From Candidatus Melainabacteria bacterium (lineage in GTDB: Bacteria > Cyanobacteriota > Vampirovibrionia > Obscuribacterales > Obscuribacteraceae), in assembly GCA_003242885.1 (NCBI GenBank), contig QKMZ01000006.1, positions 1,811,002-1,875,001 of the forward strand: a DNA stretch of 64,000 bases. The letters are read 5' to 3'. The position numbers were made by a program, and so were the translations under genes. Positions 16,919 to 25,930 of this stretch are shown here, in pieces (position 1 is the stretch's first letter; every line of letters starts with the position of its first letter). The notes below the pieces were generated by a model. The model ran no database searches, was not told the DNA's origin, and saw only the letters and a program-made list of their open reading frames with translations.

Positions 16919-17938
16919 TTATGGCTGCAAAAAATCCAAATTTGGTATGACGTCCGTCAGACCTACGTCCGCGCGGGTGAACACCTTATCGAATTGAGCG
17001 CACGCCAATTTTATCGATGGAACAAGCGAGCGAGCCTTCAGTTGTTGAATCCTCTTTTCATCCAGTACCCGGACTTGCCTGACTAGCTCCGGGCGCCTCT
17101 TCAGTATGGCCAGTAACATGTACAAAGACTTCGAGCGATCTTCATGTGACGGACGCGCCAGGTCACGGCTGTAAACATCCACCATATCGGCAAATGGAAA
17201 GTCATCAGGCAACAGCGGCAGGCTCTTAAATAGGTAACGCGTGACAGTAGTACGCACTTTTAAGTCAACGTCGTCCACCGCTGGAAGCAAGCGCGCCGCC
17301 GTATCTGGAACGTCACCGGCCCAGCTTAATAGTTCTGCCGCGCACAGGCGACGAACATTATTAGGGTCGTGATCAATCAGGTAGATCAACTCCTCACGCA
17401 TTGGCTCACAGTGTCGAATCAACTCCCGCACAATCTGATTGCAAGGTTCATCTGAATAATATTTGACCCCGTCACGAAATTCTTCGCTCACAGGACGCCC
17501 TTCTGCTTCAAGAGAATCCAACCTTTCATGCAGTTTTTGCAAAAGCATAACTGGCTCTTCACTGCGAAAGTTGACATGATGCGGGTCTTGCAGAATCCGA
17601 CAAGGCATCTCGTTTTCGTCACCTAAAATATCGACAGAAACATAAATATCTGAACCATCGCCGGTAACAATTTGAACATTCGCGTCCATGCGTCGCGACT
17701 TCAATTCGCGCTTTAGGCGCGCCACAGCGGAGACGGCAGATTTATATGACGAACCATTGTGCAAGCCCAGAAATTTCTCGACTTGCTCGCGAGACATTTG
17801 CGGCGAACCATAAAACTCCAGCCCGGCATAGGCGCCGCTTTCGTTATAGGCGAGCGCCGTTAGCGTATTGACGAGCAAAGAAAAACCTAGACACGCAACA
17901 AAAAGTACAAGAATTTTCGAATAAAGTTTCACCGCCAA
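16919..17938 (-). CDS. secreted protein with POTRA-like N-terminus and HEAT-like repeats
   Basis: 339 residues from a TTG start with GGAGAGGG upstream. A signal sequence or anchor is at 6-29 (ILVLFVACLGFSLLVNTLTA). Residues ~38-105 (LEFYGSPQMSREQVEKFLGL, then two basic helices and VQIVTGDGSDIYVSVDI) have the beta-alpha-alpha-beta-beta pattern of POTRA-like domains. The second half is helical with HEAT-like pairs (LIYLIDHDPNNVRRLCAAELLSW; LLPAVDDVDLKVRTTVTRYL). I recognise no named family. It starts 16 bases after the small TPR-like gene at 17954 and must be co-transcribed with it. Confidence 0.6.
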   Translation of the reverse strand: MAVKLYSKILVLFVACLGFSLLVNTLTALAYNESGAYAGLEFYGSPQMSREQVEKFLGLHNGSSYKSAVSAVARLKRELKSRRMDANVQIVTGDGSDIYVSVDILGDENEMPCRILQDPHHVNFRSEEPVMLLQKLHERLDSLEAEGRPVSEEFRDGVKYYSDEPCNQIVRELIRHCEPMREELIYLIDHDPNNVRRLCAAELLSWAGDVPDTAARLLPAVDDVDLKVRTTVTRYLFKSLPLLPDDFPFADMVDVYSRDLARPSHEDRSKSLYMLLAILKRRPELVRQVRVLDEKRIQQLKARSLVPSIKLACAQFDKVFTRADVGLTDVIPNLDFLQP

Positions 17939-17953
17939 TGGTGCCCTCTCCTG

Positions 17954-18385
17954 TTACCGTCTCGAACGTTTGAACGAACGCTCTTCATAAGGTTTTTTCT
18001 CACGAATCGCCCTAATTCGTTCCTTCAAATTCTTTGCCTCTACAGTTCGCTTAGCGCGTAGCATCACGTCTGCATAAGCTTCCAAAATAGGAATGATCGC
18101 ATCATCAGACTTCCCGAATTCTTGCTCGGCGATATTCAGAGCTTTCCTTGCCGCCGCGATTGCCTCATCGTTTTTCCCTGACAACGAATAGTTTTTCATC
18201 AGCGCCATCAGGTCGTCGAGCACGTACTCGTTGCCAGAGGTGCGCACAGACACTTCGAGGTCGCCGGTTTCCAGGCGCCTTTTCTTGGTTATGACGCCTT
18301 CTTCGCCGTAGAGGACATTGCGGGCGACCAGCGCCAGCGATATGACAACGGCAATTCCAATTCCGAGTAAAAGCGTAGGGTCCAT
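17954..18385 (-). CDS. small membrane-anchored TPR-like protein
   Basis: 143 residues. Residues 4-24 are one membrane helix (TLLLGIGIAVVISLALVARNV). The rest is a helical domain with a TPR-like pair (LMALMKNYSLSGKNDEAIAAARKALNI and IPILEAYADVMLRAKRTVEAKNL) and a very basic end (FKRSRR). No ribosome site is clear before the ATG. It is the first gene of the two-gene minus-strand unit with the 16919 gene and is divergent from glyS. Function is unknown; probably an adaptor for its partner. Confidence 0.65.
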   Translation of the reverse strand: MDPTLLLGIGIAVVISLALVARNVLYGEEGVITKKRRLETGDLEVSVRTSGNEYVLDDLMALMKNYSLSGKNDEAIAAARKALNIAEQEFGKSDDAIIPILEAYADVMLRAKRTVEAKNLKERIRAIREKKPYEERSFKRSRR

Positions 18386-18537
18386 AAAAACTAGATTATT
18401 CGCCGAAAACGCGCCAGGAGCCTGGAAAGGGCGTCACCCTCCATAGCCCTTACAATATACCCGTTACACTTGAAGACGCTAAGCAGGCTCGTTCTCTATA
18501 ATTGGACCTTCGTTGTCGTCCTATAAAGAAATGAATT

Positions 18538-20676
18538 ATGCCTGACTACCTGCTGGAAATTGGAACTGAAGAACTGCCCGCCGGCCAAATCAATGAGGCG
18601 CAGGCAAAACTGGAACAGCTGATGGGGGACTCGCTTAAGTCCCACAATTTGGCTTTTGACAGCGTTAAGGCAATGTCGACCCCCCGGCGGCTGGTCGTCA
18701 TGGTCAAGAACGTGCAAGCAAAGCAGGAAACGACCACCAATCGTGTCAAAGGCCCAAAAGTACAACAAGCTTTCGCTGCAGATGGCAAACCGACGCCGCA
18801 AGCCACTGGTTTTGCTGGCAAGCACGGCTTGACTGTGGAGCAATTGGAGCGAGAGGAAGTTGGCGGCGCCGAACACCTTTTTGCCAATGTGACGGTTGTA
18901 GGAAAGACGGCGCAAGCAGTGTTGCAAGAAATCGCGCCGGGACTGGTCGGGCAATTGCCGTTTGAGCGACCGATGGTCTGGGGTTCTAACACAATGAAGT
19001 TCTCAAGACCAATCCGGTGGATTGTGTCATTGCTGGACGATGAAGTTGTGGAGTTTCAACTGGAAGGGCTCAAGTCCGGGCGCGTGACGCAAGGACATCG
19101 CATCCTATCGCCCGGCGACATCAACTTGAAGAACCCCTCGGAGTACAGCGATAAGCTGAAAAACGCTAAGGTTATCGTTGACCCAGCCGAGCGCCGCAAG
19201 GCAATTGAAGCCGGAGTGCTCGACCGTGCCAAAGAATTGGGTGGTGATGCGCGCCAGTTGGGCGGCTCGCTATTGGATGAAGTCGTCAATTTGACCGAAT
19301 GGCCACATCCGGTAGTCGGTGAATTTGGAAAAGAGTATTTGGAGCTGCCTGACACTTTGATCGAGACGATCATGGTGCACCATCAGCGATACTTCCCTAT
19401 TGAGAAGAAAACGAAAAACGGCGACGACAACAATTTGCTGCCGTACTTCATAACAATCTCCAACAATGACAGAAAGGAAGCTCAAGCCTCGATTAAGCAA
19501 GGCAACGAGCGCGTTATCAAAGCGCGTCTGGCAGACGGTAAGTTCTTTTACTTCGACGATCAAAAGACCAAACTTTCCGATCGCAAAGAAGCGCTCGACC
19601 AGCTCACGTTCCAGGAAGGGCTGGGAAGCTATGGCGAGAAAGTCGATCGCCTGATGATGCTGGCTGGACAGATCGTTGATACACTCGCGCTGGATAGCAA
19701 CGTTAAGATGTGCCTGGAGCGCACCGCCAAATTGTGCAAGCTCGACCTGGTCAGCAACCTGGTTCGCGAGCTGCCTGAGCTGCAAGGCTACGTCGGATCT
19801 TGGTACGCAAAAAAAGAAGGCGAGCCGCCGGAAATCGTCACCGCCATCTCTTCGCATTACGCGCCAAGACACACTGATGACGGCATTCCAAAAGATTCAG
19901 TCGGACAGCTTGTTTCGGCAATCGATAAGTTGGACAACGTAGTTGGGTTGTTTGCACTAGGAAAAAAACCGTCTGGCTCCAGCGATCCATATGCATTGCG
20001 AAGACAGGCTCAGGGTCTCGTAGATATCCTTGTGCATGGTCTTTCAGAGAAGGCACTTTCGGTATCGGCCCTCATAGAGAAGTTGCTCGATGAGTTTGAA
20101 CCAAAACTGAAAAACTCAAAGCGTGGTTTCAAACGCGACGAGATTCGCGCCGAAGTCCACGATTTCATCGTTCAAAGACTAAAGGCAAGATTGCTCGAAG
20201 GCGGCAAAAGCAGAGAAATTATCGATGCTGTGCTTTCGATAAAAGATCCGCTTGTTGATGTAAGCGATGTTTTGAAACGCCTAGCATTGATCGAATCTCT
20301 AGCAAAAACCGAAGAGGGTCTAGCCCTGTTCAGAGTTGGAAATCGCATCGGTAGGATCTTACAAGGACCGGCTGGTGATGAGGTTTCTGAATCACTCTTC
20401 AGCGAAGAAGCCGAGAAGAAATTATGGGAGAAGTTTTCAAAAGAAGTCGAAGAAGTAATCGCTAAAGAAAAAATCACAGACAACGAGAAGGCTCTAAAAC
20501 TGCTCGCGAAAGTGACACCAGAAATTGACGAATTCTTCGAAAAAGTCATGGTAAATGATGAAGACGAAAAGAAACGGGCTAATCGAAGAGCGCTTCTCAA
20601 CCGGATTTACAAGCACTTCGCAGCGGTAGCAGACTTTCCAAAACTGCAACCAATAATTCCGGGTGGACAGAGTTAA
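18538..20676 (+). CDS. glyS: glycyl-tRNA synthetase beta subunit
   Basis: 712 residues, normal length (about 690-720). The N-terminus YLLEIGTEELPAG is the hallmark of GlyS. Further landmarks are FSRPIRWIVSLLDDEVV, HHQRYFPIE and FFYFDDQKTKL, with an HD-like tRNA-binding part (CKLDLVSNLVRELPELQGYVG) and a C-terminal anticodon-binding region. The bacterial enzyme is alpha2beta2 and the alpha subunit (glyQ) does the aminoacylation chemistry. No glyQ is in this window, so the two subunit genes are not adjacent, as in cyanobacteria. The ribosome site is weak. It lies upstream of a secreted protein gene on the same strand, 100 bases apart. Confidence 0.97.
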   Translation: MPDYLLEIGTEELPAGQINEAQAKLEQLMGDSLKSHNLAFDSVKAMSTPRRLVVMVKNVQAKQETTTNRVKGPKVQQAFAADGKPTPQATGFAGKHGLTVEQLEREEVGGAEHLFANVTVVGKTAQAVLQEIAPGLVGQLPFERPMVWGSNTMKFSRPIRWIVSLLDDEVVEFQLEGLKSGRVTQGHRILSPGDINLKNPSEYSDKLKNAKVIVDPAERRKAIEAGVLDRAKELGGDARQLGGSLLDEVVNLTEWPHPVVGEFGKEYLELPDTLIETIMVHHQRYFPIEKKTKNGDDNNLLPYFITISNNDRKEAQASIKQGNERVIKARLADGKFFYFDDQKTKLSDRKEALDQLTFQEGLGSYGEKVDRLMMLAGQIVDTLALDSNVKMCLERTAKLCKLDLVSNLVRELPELQGYVGSWYAKKEGEPPEIVTAISSHYAPRHTDDGIPKDSVGQLVSAIDKLDNVVGLFALGKKPSGSSDPYALRRQAQGLVDILVHGLSEKALSVSALIEKLLDEFEPKLKNSKRGFKRDEIRAEVHDFIVQRLKARLLEGGKSREIIDAVLSIKDPLVDVSDVLKRLALIESLAKTEEGLALFRVGNRIGRILQGPAGDEVSESLFSEEAEKKLWEKFSKEVEEVIAKEKITDNEKALKLLAKVTPEIDEFFEKVMVNDEDEKKRANRRALLNRIYKHFAAVADFPKLQPIIPGGQS

Positions 20677-20776
20677 CTGAAAAGGTCGACTGGCAAAATT
20701 GTTTCGCTCGAAAAAATTGGCAAACAATTTTCAATTCGGATTGAATGGAAAACGACGGCAATCAGGAATAGGTTAG

Positions 20777-22807
20777 ATGGCAAGCAACCGAAAGAAGAAA
20801 GAAACGCGCAAAACGGCTATGGTTTTAGCGATTTCGCTCTTAATGGTTTTAACCGGCATCTCTGCAAATTTGTCGACAGGCTCACCTGCTGAAGCGCGGA
20901 CGTTGTTGCCTGAGGCAGTTCTAAAAAAACCTGTGCCCGTTGTCGAGGAATCCGTCAGCACATACGTGCCTTCGTCTGTCGCGCCAGACAACGGCATTGC
21001 CGTCAATATCATCTTTCCTGAAAAAGTCAGATATAAAGCCGGAGCACCGATTGCGATTGTCGTCAGCGGCAACGAATCGACAAGTTTGTCCATGTCCATG
21101 CACGCAGCCAATTGCGGTATTGCGGAAGTGCGCTTTGCATATCCTGGCTGTGGAATTCGCCAATTCCATTCAGACGGGATCTTCGACAATTTTGGTGAAA
21201 GCTGCAGCACAGCTCTCAAGGATGTCATCCTTTTCATGAGAGGTGAGACTAACGATTACAAAGGTCGCTCGGTCAAAGATCTCATTCCTGTCAAACTGGA
21301 CCAGAGCGTGCTGGGATTGGTCGCCTGGGAGACCGGGGCAAACATTGCACTGGTTACGCTGGCAAAGCATCAGGAAAAAATACCGTTCGTATCGTATCTC
21401 GCGTTCTTTGAAGGCGCCGCCGGCTGCATGTTTGCACCAGACAATCTGGGCACCGTCAAAGACATGCTCTTGAATCGACATTACAGAGAAGGCAGCGCTG
21501 CTGCCGGGCAAATTCTGGTCGACTATCGCAAACTCATGTATGTGCAAAACGCTCACAGACACCCAGGCGTTGCAAAAAAGCGCGGAGAGACAGAATTGAA
21601 AGGGGTTCTCTACTTCGATGAGAACAACAACAATACATGGGATGAAGCTTCAGAATACGCCCTGAATTTTGCTAGCGAAGTCGGATTGGATAAACAGATT
21701 TACGCGCCACCCATCGTAGAAGCCTTGATCAGACACAAAGTCTTCGAAAGGACGATGGGCGGAGCGGCTGCGAGGGCAGCCGCCGCGGCAAGTCGAAAGG
21801 CTGATAGTCAAAAGGCTGATGGACAAAAGCCTGACGCGCAAAAGCCTAACGCGCAAAAGCCTAACGCGCAAAAGCCTGATGCGCAAAACTCTAACGGACC
21901 AAAAGTCGAAGAGCCAAAAACGTTAACAGCAAAAGGCTCACCACTCAAAAGGTTCTTTGGAAAACCAGACGCAAAGAAATCAGAGCCCCAAGCGACCACT
22001 GACGCAGAAGCAGATAAAAAGCCAAAGAAGCCACTTTCGCAGAAGGAGCAGGATGCCGCGATTGCCAAAATGCTCACGGAAAAACTCTTTGGAGTGCAAG
22101 ACGAAGAGAAAAAAATTCTCTCCGAGAAAATCAAAAACCGCCTTGCGACTTGCAAAACCTTCGAAGAAGCGCAGCAAGTAATCAACAACTGGAAAGTCGA
22201 TAAAACAAAGTGGCCGACCACTATCGCGAAAATGCCGACCAGCAAAGCATATTTTGAGGCCCGAGACGGCGCTATCTACATCAAAGACGTAGTTGCAGCA
22301 TATCCGAAAATGCTCTTCGGTCTTTTCGGAGCTCGCGTCGCACACACTCAGAGGCAGCCAGATCACCCGCATATAGCCTATCTCTACAACAAGCTTTTCG
22401 AGTGCAAGCCAAAATGGCTGCGTTTGAATCCTGAGCCTGTTTACGTTTCTACAATATGCAAGATGAACATCAACAATTTCTCTTCAAACAAACCAAACTC
22501 ATCACTCGATGCTGCAAACATTGTTGAGCACCTGGCGCCACTCGGTTTGGTTCCTGAATATGCTTACATGGACGCGCTCGTAGCCGAACTTTCCGACCGC
22601 GCAAAATCAGGCAATTTTAAATCTCCGCTTGCCACAATGCTTTCCGACTACACGCCGATACCTGATCCCCGAAAAGTCGAGCCAAAGCCGGAGACCAAGT
22701 CTGCCGAAGGCGGTCAGGGCGGCAGCACGAAGGAAGCAGGCAGCGAGAAGTCAGCTACAGAGCAACCAGGCACTGAAAGTAAGACAGGCTCAAAGTTTAT
22801 ACCTTAG
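20777..22807 (+). CDS. secreted alpha/beta-hydrolase-like protein with Lys-rich repeat linker
   Basis: 676 residues; signal peptide (about 14-40). The first 300 residues have an alpha/beta-hydrolase look: IAIVVSGNESTS, then AEVRFAYPGCGIRQF, and at the strand-turn-helix where the nucleophile Ser should be, LGLVAWETGANIALVTL (A183-W184-E185-T186-G187), so a Glu replaces Ser. This suggests a non-catalytic or differently working protein. A low-complexity linker contains six 5-residue units (QKPDA/QKPNA), encoded by 15-base tandem repeats at 21809-21898. A charged helical C-terminal half follows and ends in a Ser/Thr/Glu-rich tail. AGGAATAGG precedes the start. No close family is recognised. Confidence 0.6.
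   Translation: MASNRKKKETRKTAMVLAISLLMVLTGISANLSTGSPAEARTLLPEAVLKKPVPVVEESVSTYVPSSVAPDNGIAVNIIFPEKVRYKAGAPIAIVVSGNESTSLSMSMHAANCGIAEVRFAYPGCGIRQFHSDGIFDNFGESCSTALKDVILFMRGETNDYKGRSVKDLIPVKLDQSVLGLVAWETGANIALVTLAKHQEKIPFVSYLAFFEGAAGCMFAPDNLGTVKDMLLNRHYREGSAAAGQILVDYRKLMYVQNAHRHPGVAKKRGETELKGVLYFDENNNNTWDEASEYALNFASEVGLDKQIYAPPIVEALIRHKVFERTMGGAAARAAAAASRKADSQKADGQKPDAQKPNAQKPNAQKPDAQNSNGPKVEEPKTLTAKGSPLKRFFGKPDAKKSEPQATTDAEADKKPKKPLSQKEQDAAIAKMLTEKLFGVQDEEKKILSEKIKNRLATCKTFEEAQQVINNWKVDKTKWPTTIAKMPTSKAYFEARDGAIYIKDVVAAYPKMLFGLFGARVAHTQRQPDHPHIAYLYNKLFECKPKWLRLNPEPVYVSTICKMNINNFSSNKPNSSLDAANIVEHLAPLGLVPEYAYMDALVAELSDRAKSGNFKSPLATMLSDYTPIPDPRKVEPKPETKSAEGGQGGSTKEAGSEKSATEQPGTESKTGSKFIP
21809..21898 (+). 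repeat. six 15-base tandem repeats inside a coding region
   Basis: Units such as CAAAAGCCTAACGCG repeat at 21809, 21824, 21839, 21854, 21869 and 21884. Two adjacent copies are identical and the others differ at 1-4 bases. Each adds five codons in frame (QKPxA), so copy-number change would keep the frame. Confidence 0.9.
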
Positions 22808-22882
22808 ACGGCTGGCGCGGAAGCCGCCGCACATTCATGTTAGGATTAGGATGCAGTTAATCACGAGCAAAGAGGACAGCCA

Positions 22883-23098
22883 ATGTTCAACGTAGGTCCC
22901 GGCGAAATTATGATTGTCGGAGTTCTGGCACTCGTGCTATTTGGACCCAAGAAGCTGCCGGAGCTCGGCAAGGCGCTTGGACAGGGCCTGGGCAATTTCA
23001 AGAAAAGTTTGACCGATGCTCAGTCTGAATTGAAGACGGCCTTGGAAGTCGAAGAAAAGCAGTCGACTCAGGAAGACAGCGCTAAGCCGCAAGCCTGA
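22883..23098 (+). CDS. tatA: Sec-independent translocase subunit TatA/TatE
   Basis: 71 residues. A short N-terminal hydrophobic helix (EIMIVGVLALVLFGP) is followed by the hinge GPKKLPELGKALGQG and an amphipathic helix (LGNFKKSLTDAQSELKTALE), then a charged tail. This is the normal TatA/TatE layout. Many copies form the export pore for folded twin-arginine proteins together with TatC, which is not in this window. GAGGACAG lies before the ATG. It is followed after 14 bases by uvrB. Confidence 0.93.
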   Translation: MFNVGPGEIMIVGVLALVLFGPKKLPELGKALGQGLGNFKKSLTDAQSELKTALEVEEKQSTQEDSAKPQA

Positions 23099-23112
23099 TA
23101 TTTCAAAGTTAA

Positions 23113-25371
23113 ATGCCTAGAAAACAAGCAAGCACAAACAACGGACCCGAGGAGGGTACGAAAGACAGTCGTCCTAAAAAGGCGAAGAAAGGTGGCGTTG
23201 AAAGCGTCACTGTCGCAGAATCGACCGAAACCGGGGCAGGAAAAGGAATGGAGTCGCGCATCGCCAAAGAAGGCGAATTTCGCGTGCAGTACCAGAAAGA
23301 GCTGCCTAAGGCACCGGACAACCCGAGAATTCAATTCGAAGTAGTATCCAACTTCACGCCGGCAGGCGACCAGCCAAAGGCGATTGAGGCGCTTAAGGCA
23401 GGCATCGAACGAAACGAGAGGTTTCAGACCCTTTTGGGTGTGACCGGCTCCGGCAAGACAATGACGATGGCACAAGTGATTAAGGAAACGCAGATGCCTG
23501 CGTTGGTGCTCGCGCACAACAAAACGCTTGCTGCGCAGCTAACCAACGAAATGCGCGAATTTTTCCCCAACAACGCGGTCGAGTATTTCATCAGTTATTA
23601 CGACTACTATCAGCCTGAATCGTACATTCCGTCCACCGATACTTTCATTGAGAAGGAAGCCAGCATCAATGATGAAATCGACCGCCTGCGCCACTCCACT
23701 ACACGGTCGCTCTGGGAGCGCAATGACGTAGTCGTCGTTGGTTCCGTCAGCTGCATATATGGTCTCGGCGTTCCTGAGCGATATTTGTCGGCTGCAATTG
23801 AATTGAAGATCGGTCAAATCATTGACAGGCACGAGCTTTTGACTGCGCTGGTGAATATTCACTATGCTCGCAACGACATGGTTGTCGAACGGTCGCGTTT
23901 CCGCGCGCGCGGTGACGTAATAGAAATCTACCCATCATATGAAGAGCGCATTTTGCGCGTCGAACTTTTCGGCGATGAGATAGAAAGGCTCGCCATCGTC
24001 AATCCTGTTACCGGTGAAATAGAAGAGCTGGCAGATATCGCCCGGATTTATCCTGCAAAACACTATGTTGCCGATGAGCAAGAATTAGAAAGATCGATCG
24101 AACAGATTGAACAAGAACTTGCCGACCGGCTTGAAGAGCTGGGTTCACAGGGCAAACTATTGGAAGCGCAAAGACTGAAGCAGCGCACGCGTTTTGATAT
24201 CGAGATGCTCAAAGAAGTTGGCTATTGCAACGGCATCGAAAATTATTCTCGCGTTCTTGAAGGAAGAGCGCCCGGTATGCCACCTCAGACGTTAGTGGAT
24301 TATTTTGTCCGCAAGTTCGGTCGCGACGGTTTTCTAACATTTATAGACGAATCGCATGTAACTTTACCGCAACTTCAAGGAATGTACGGTGGAGATCGTT
24401 CGCGTAAAGACACTCTCATTGAGTACGGTTTTCGCTTACCCTGCGCGCGCGACAATCGTCCGTTGACGTACGATGAATTTTTCTCAAAAGTCGGAAAAGT
24501 GGTGTTCGTTTCCGCAACACCCGGCGATAACGAATTGCAAATCAGCAGTCAGATCGTCGAGCAAATTATTCGTCCAACCGGGCTTGTAGACCCAGAAATT
24601 CACGTTCGCCCCATCGAAGGTCAGATTGACGATCTTATTAAGGAGATCAAAACGCGCACAGAACGACAGGAAAGAGTGCTCGTTACGACCTTGACCAAAC
24701 GTATGGCAGAGGATCTTACGGAATACCTGCAAGAGCTGGGAATCAAGGTACGCTGGCTGCACAGCGATGTGAAGGCTCTTGAGCGTATCGAGCTTTTGCG
24801 TGATTTGCGGCTTGGTGAATTCGATGTGCTTGTCGGCGTCAACCTATTAAGAGAAGGTCTCGACCTTCCGGAAGTGAGCCTCGTCGTAATAATGGAAGCA
24901 GACAAAGAGGGCTTCTTGAGAGCGGAAAGATCGCTAGTGCAGACCATCGGGCGCGCAGCGAGAAACGCGGCCGGGCAGGTCATCATGTATGCAGACCGCA
25001 TGACTGATTCCATGTCTAAAGCGATTGGCGAGACACAACGACGCCGAACCTTGCAGCAAGCGTTTAACGAGAAGCACGGCATCGTTCCGCAAACGATTAT
25101 GAAACATGTGTCGAATCCTATATTGGAAGCACTGCGCGGCAGACCAGAGGAATCAGACGAGCTTTCAATCGGAGAGATGCTCTTCCTCGAGGGTGGGGAA
25201 ACCCGCAGAGAAACAGCCGGCAGCAAGCAAAGAGCGATACCTGGTCTGATTAAGAAGTTAGAGAAGGAAATGAAGCAAGCCGCCAAGAATCTGGATTTCG
25301 AGCGCGCCGTTGAACTGCGAGATCAGTTAAAAGTATTGCAGGAACGTTCGCTCAAAAACCGAAAACAATAG
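23113..25371 (+). CDS. uvrB: excinuclease ABC subunit B
   Basis: 752 residues, somewhat longer than usual because of a Lys/Glu-rich N-terminal extension of about 70 residues. UvrB proper begins at RIQFEVVSNFTPAGDQPKAI. Walker A GVTGSGKT is at 109-116, the damage-clamping hairpin region YYDYYQPESYIP follows, the helicase motif is FIDESHVTLPQ, and the QTIGRAARN motif and a C-terminal UVR domain (KQAAKNLDFERAVELRDQLK) are present. It loads on damaged DNA with UvrA and recruits UvrC in nucleotide excision repair. The ATG at 23113 has no good ribosome site; an in-frame ATG at 23248 has AGGAAAAGGA before it and would give 707 residues, closer to the family length. tatA is 14 bases upstream. Confidence 0.97.
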   Translation: MPRKQASTNNGPEEGTKDSRPKKAKKGGVESVTVAESTETGAGKGMESRIAKEGEFRVQYQKELPKAPDNPRIQFEVVSNFTPAGDQPKAIEALKAGIERNERFQTLLGVTGSGKTMTMAQVIKETQMPALVLAHNKTLAAQLTNEMREFFPNNAVEYFISYYDYYQPESYIPSTDTFIEKEASINDEIDRLRHSTTRSLWERNDVVVVGSVSCIYGLGVPERYLSAAIELKIGQIIDRHELLTALVNIHYARNDMVVERSRFRARGDVIEIYPSYEERILRVELFGDEIERLAIVNPVTGEIEELADIARIYPAKHYVADEQELERSIEQIEQELADRLEELGSQGKLLEAQRLKQRTRFDIEMLKEVGYCNGIENYSRVLEGRAPGMPPQTLVDYFVRKFGRDGFLTFIDESHVTLPQLQGMYGGDRSRKDTLIEYGFRLPCARDNRPLTYDEFFSKVGKVVFVSATPGDNELQISSQIVEQIIRPTGLVDPEIHVRPIEGQIDDLIKEIKTRTERQERVLVTTLTKRMAEDLTEYLQELGIKVRWLHSDVKALERIELLRDLRLGEFDVLVGVNLLREGLDLPEVSLVVIMEADKEGFLRAERSLVQTIGRAARNAAGQVIMYADRMTDSMSKAIGETQRRRTLQQAFNEKHGIVPQTIMKHVSNPILEALRGRPEESDELSIGEMLFLEGGETRRETAGSKQRAIPGLIKKLEKEMKQAAKNLDFERAVELRDQLKVLQERSLKNRKQ

Positions 25372-25930
25372 CCCTTTGGCGCGTTTCAGACTTCAGCATT
25401 ATGTTTCAAACGCCTTAAACTCCGTTAACAAGACGCGCACAAGTTCAATTCCGCACTTATACTGCAGTTAGGCGTTGCCAAGCAACCGTTATTTCTTGGC
25501 GCCCGGCGATCTCTTGACGACCTCCGTTTAGAGCGCCACAAACAAACGCCAATGTACGCCCGGTCTGGCGCTGCGCGTACTCAAAAGAAAATGGTACGGA
25601 AACCCTCCGAACCATATAAGAAGGAATCTGGATGACTCTTCCTAACTGACCCGCCCTGCCTTTGAGCACTGTGACATATATGTCGGTCACAACATGATTG
25701 CGTGGAATTGTTAGGGAACTATTTAGAAACCACTTGAATACAAAAGACGCACCTATGATGCAAAAACGGAGTTCGCTTAGGAATTCTCTCCATCCATAAC
25801 AATTGGTCCGCTTCGGGGACATTTAAAAAACCATTCGGATGGAATAAGAGCTTTCTAATCGCGGCGAACAGTCGATTTTGGTTTGCGTTGCTTACCTGCT
25901 CGAAATCGAAACCCTTATACAGAGGCAGTT
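25372..25930. other. long gap before the sigma-factor gene
   Basis: 559 bases with no gene I can support. A 121-codon open frame on the minus strand (25457-25822) has no ribosome site and no family resemblance. Just after uvrB, GGCGCGTTT and AAACGCC (about 25379-25414) could form an imperfect stem at the end of its transcript. The long stretch probably carries the promoter and leader of the sigma factor gene. Confidence 0.4.

Noticed and set aside
25457..25822. 121-codon frame on the minus strand in the gap before the sigma-factor gene
   Set aside because: No ribosome site, no family resemblance, mixed composition; I treat it as chance.
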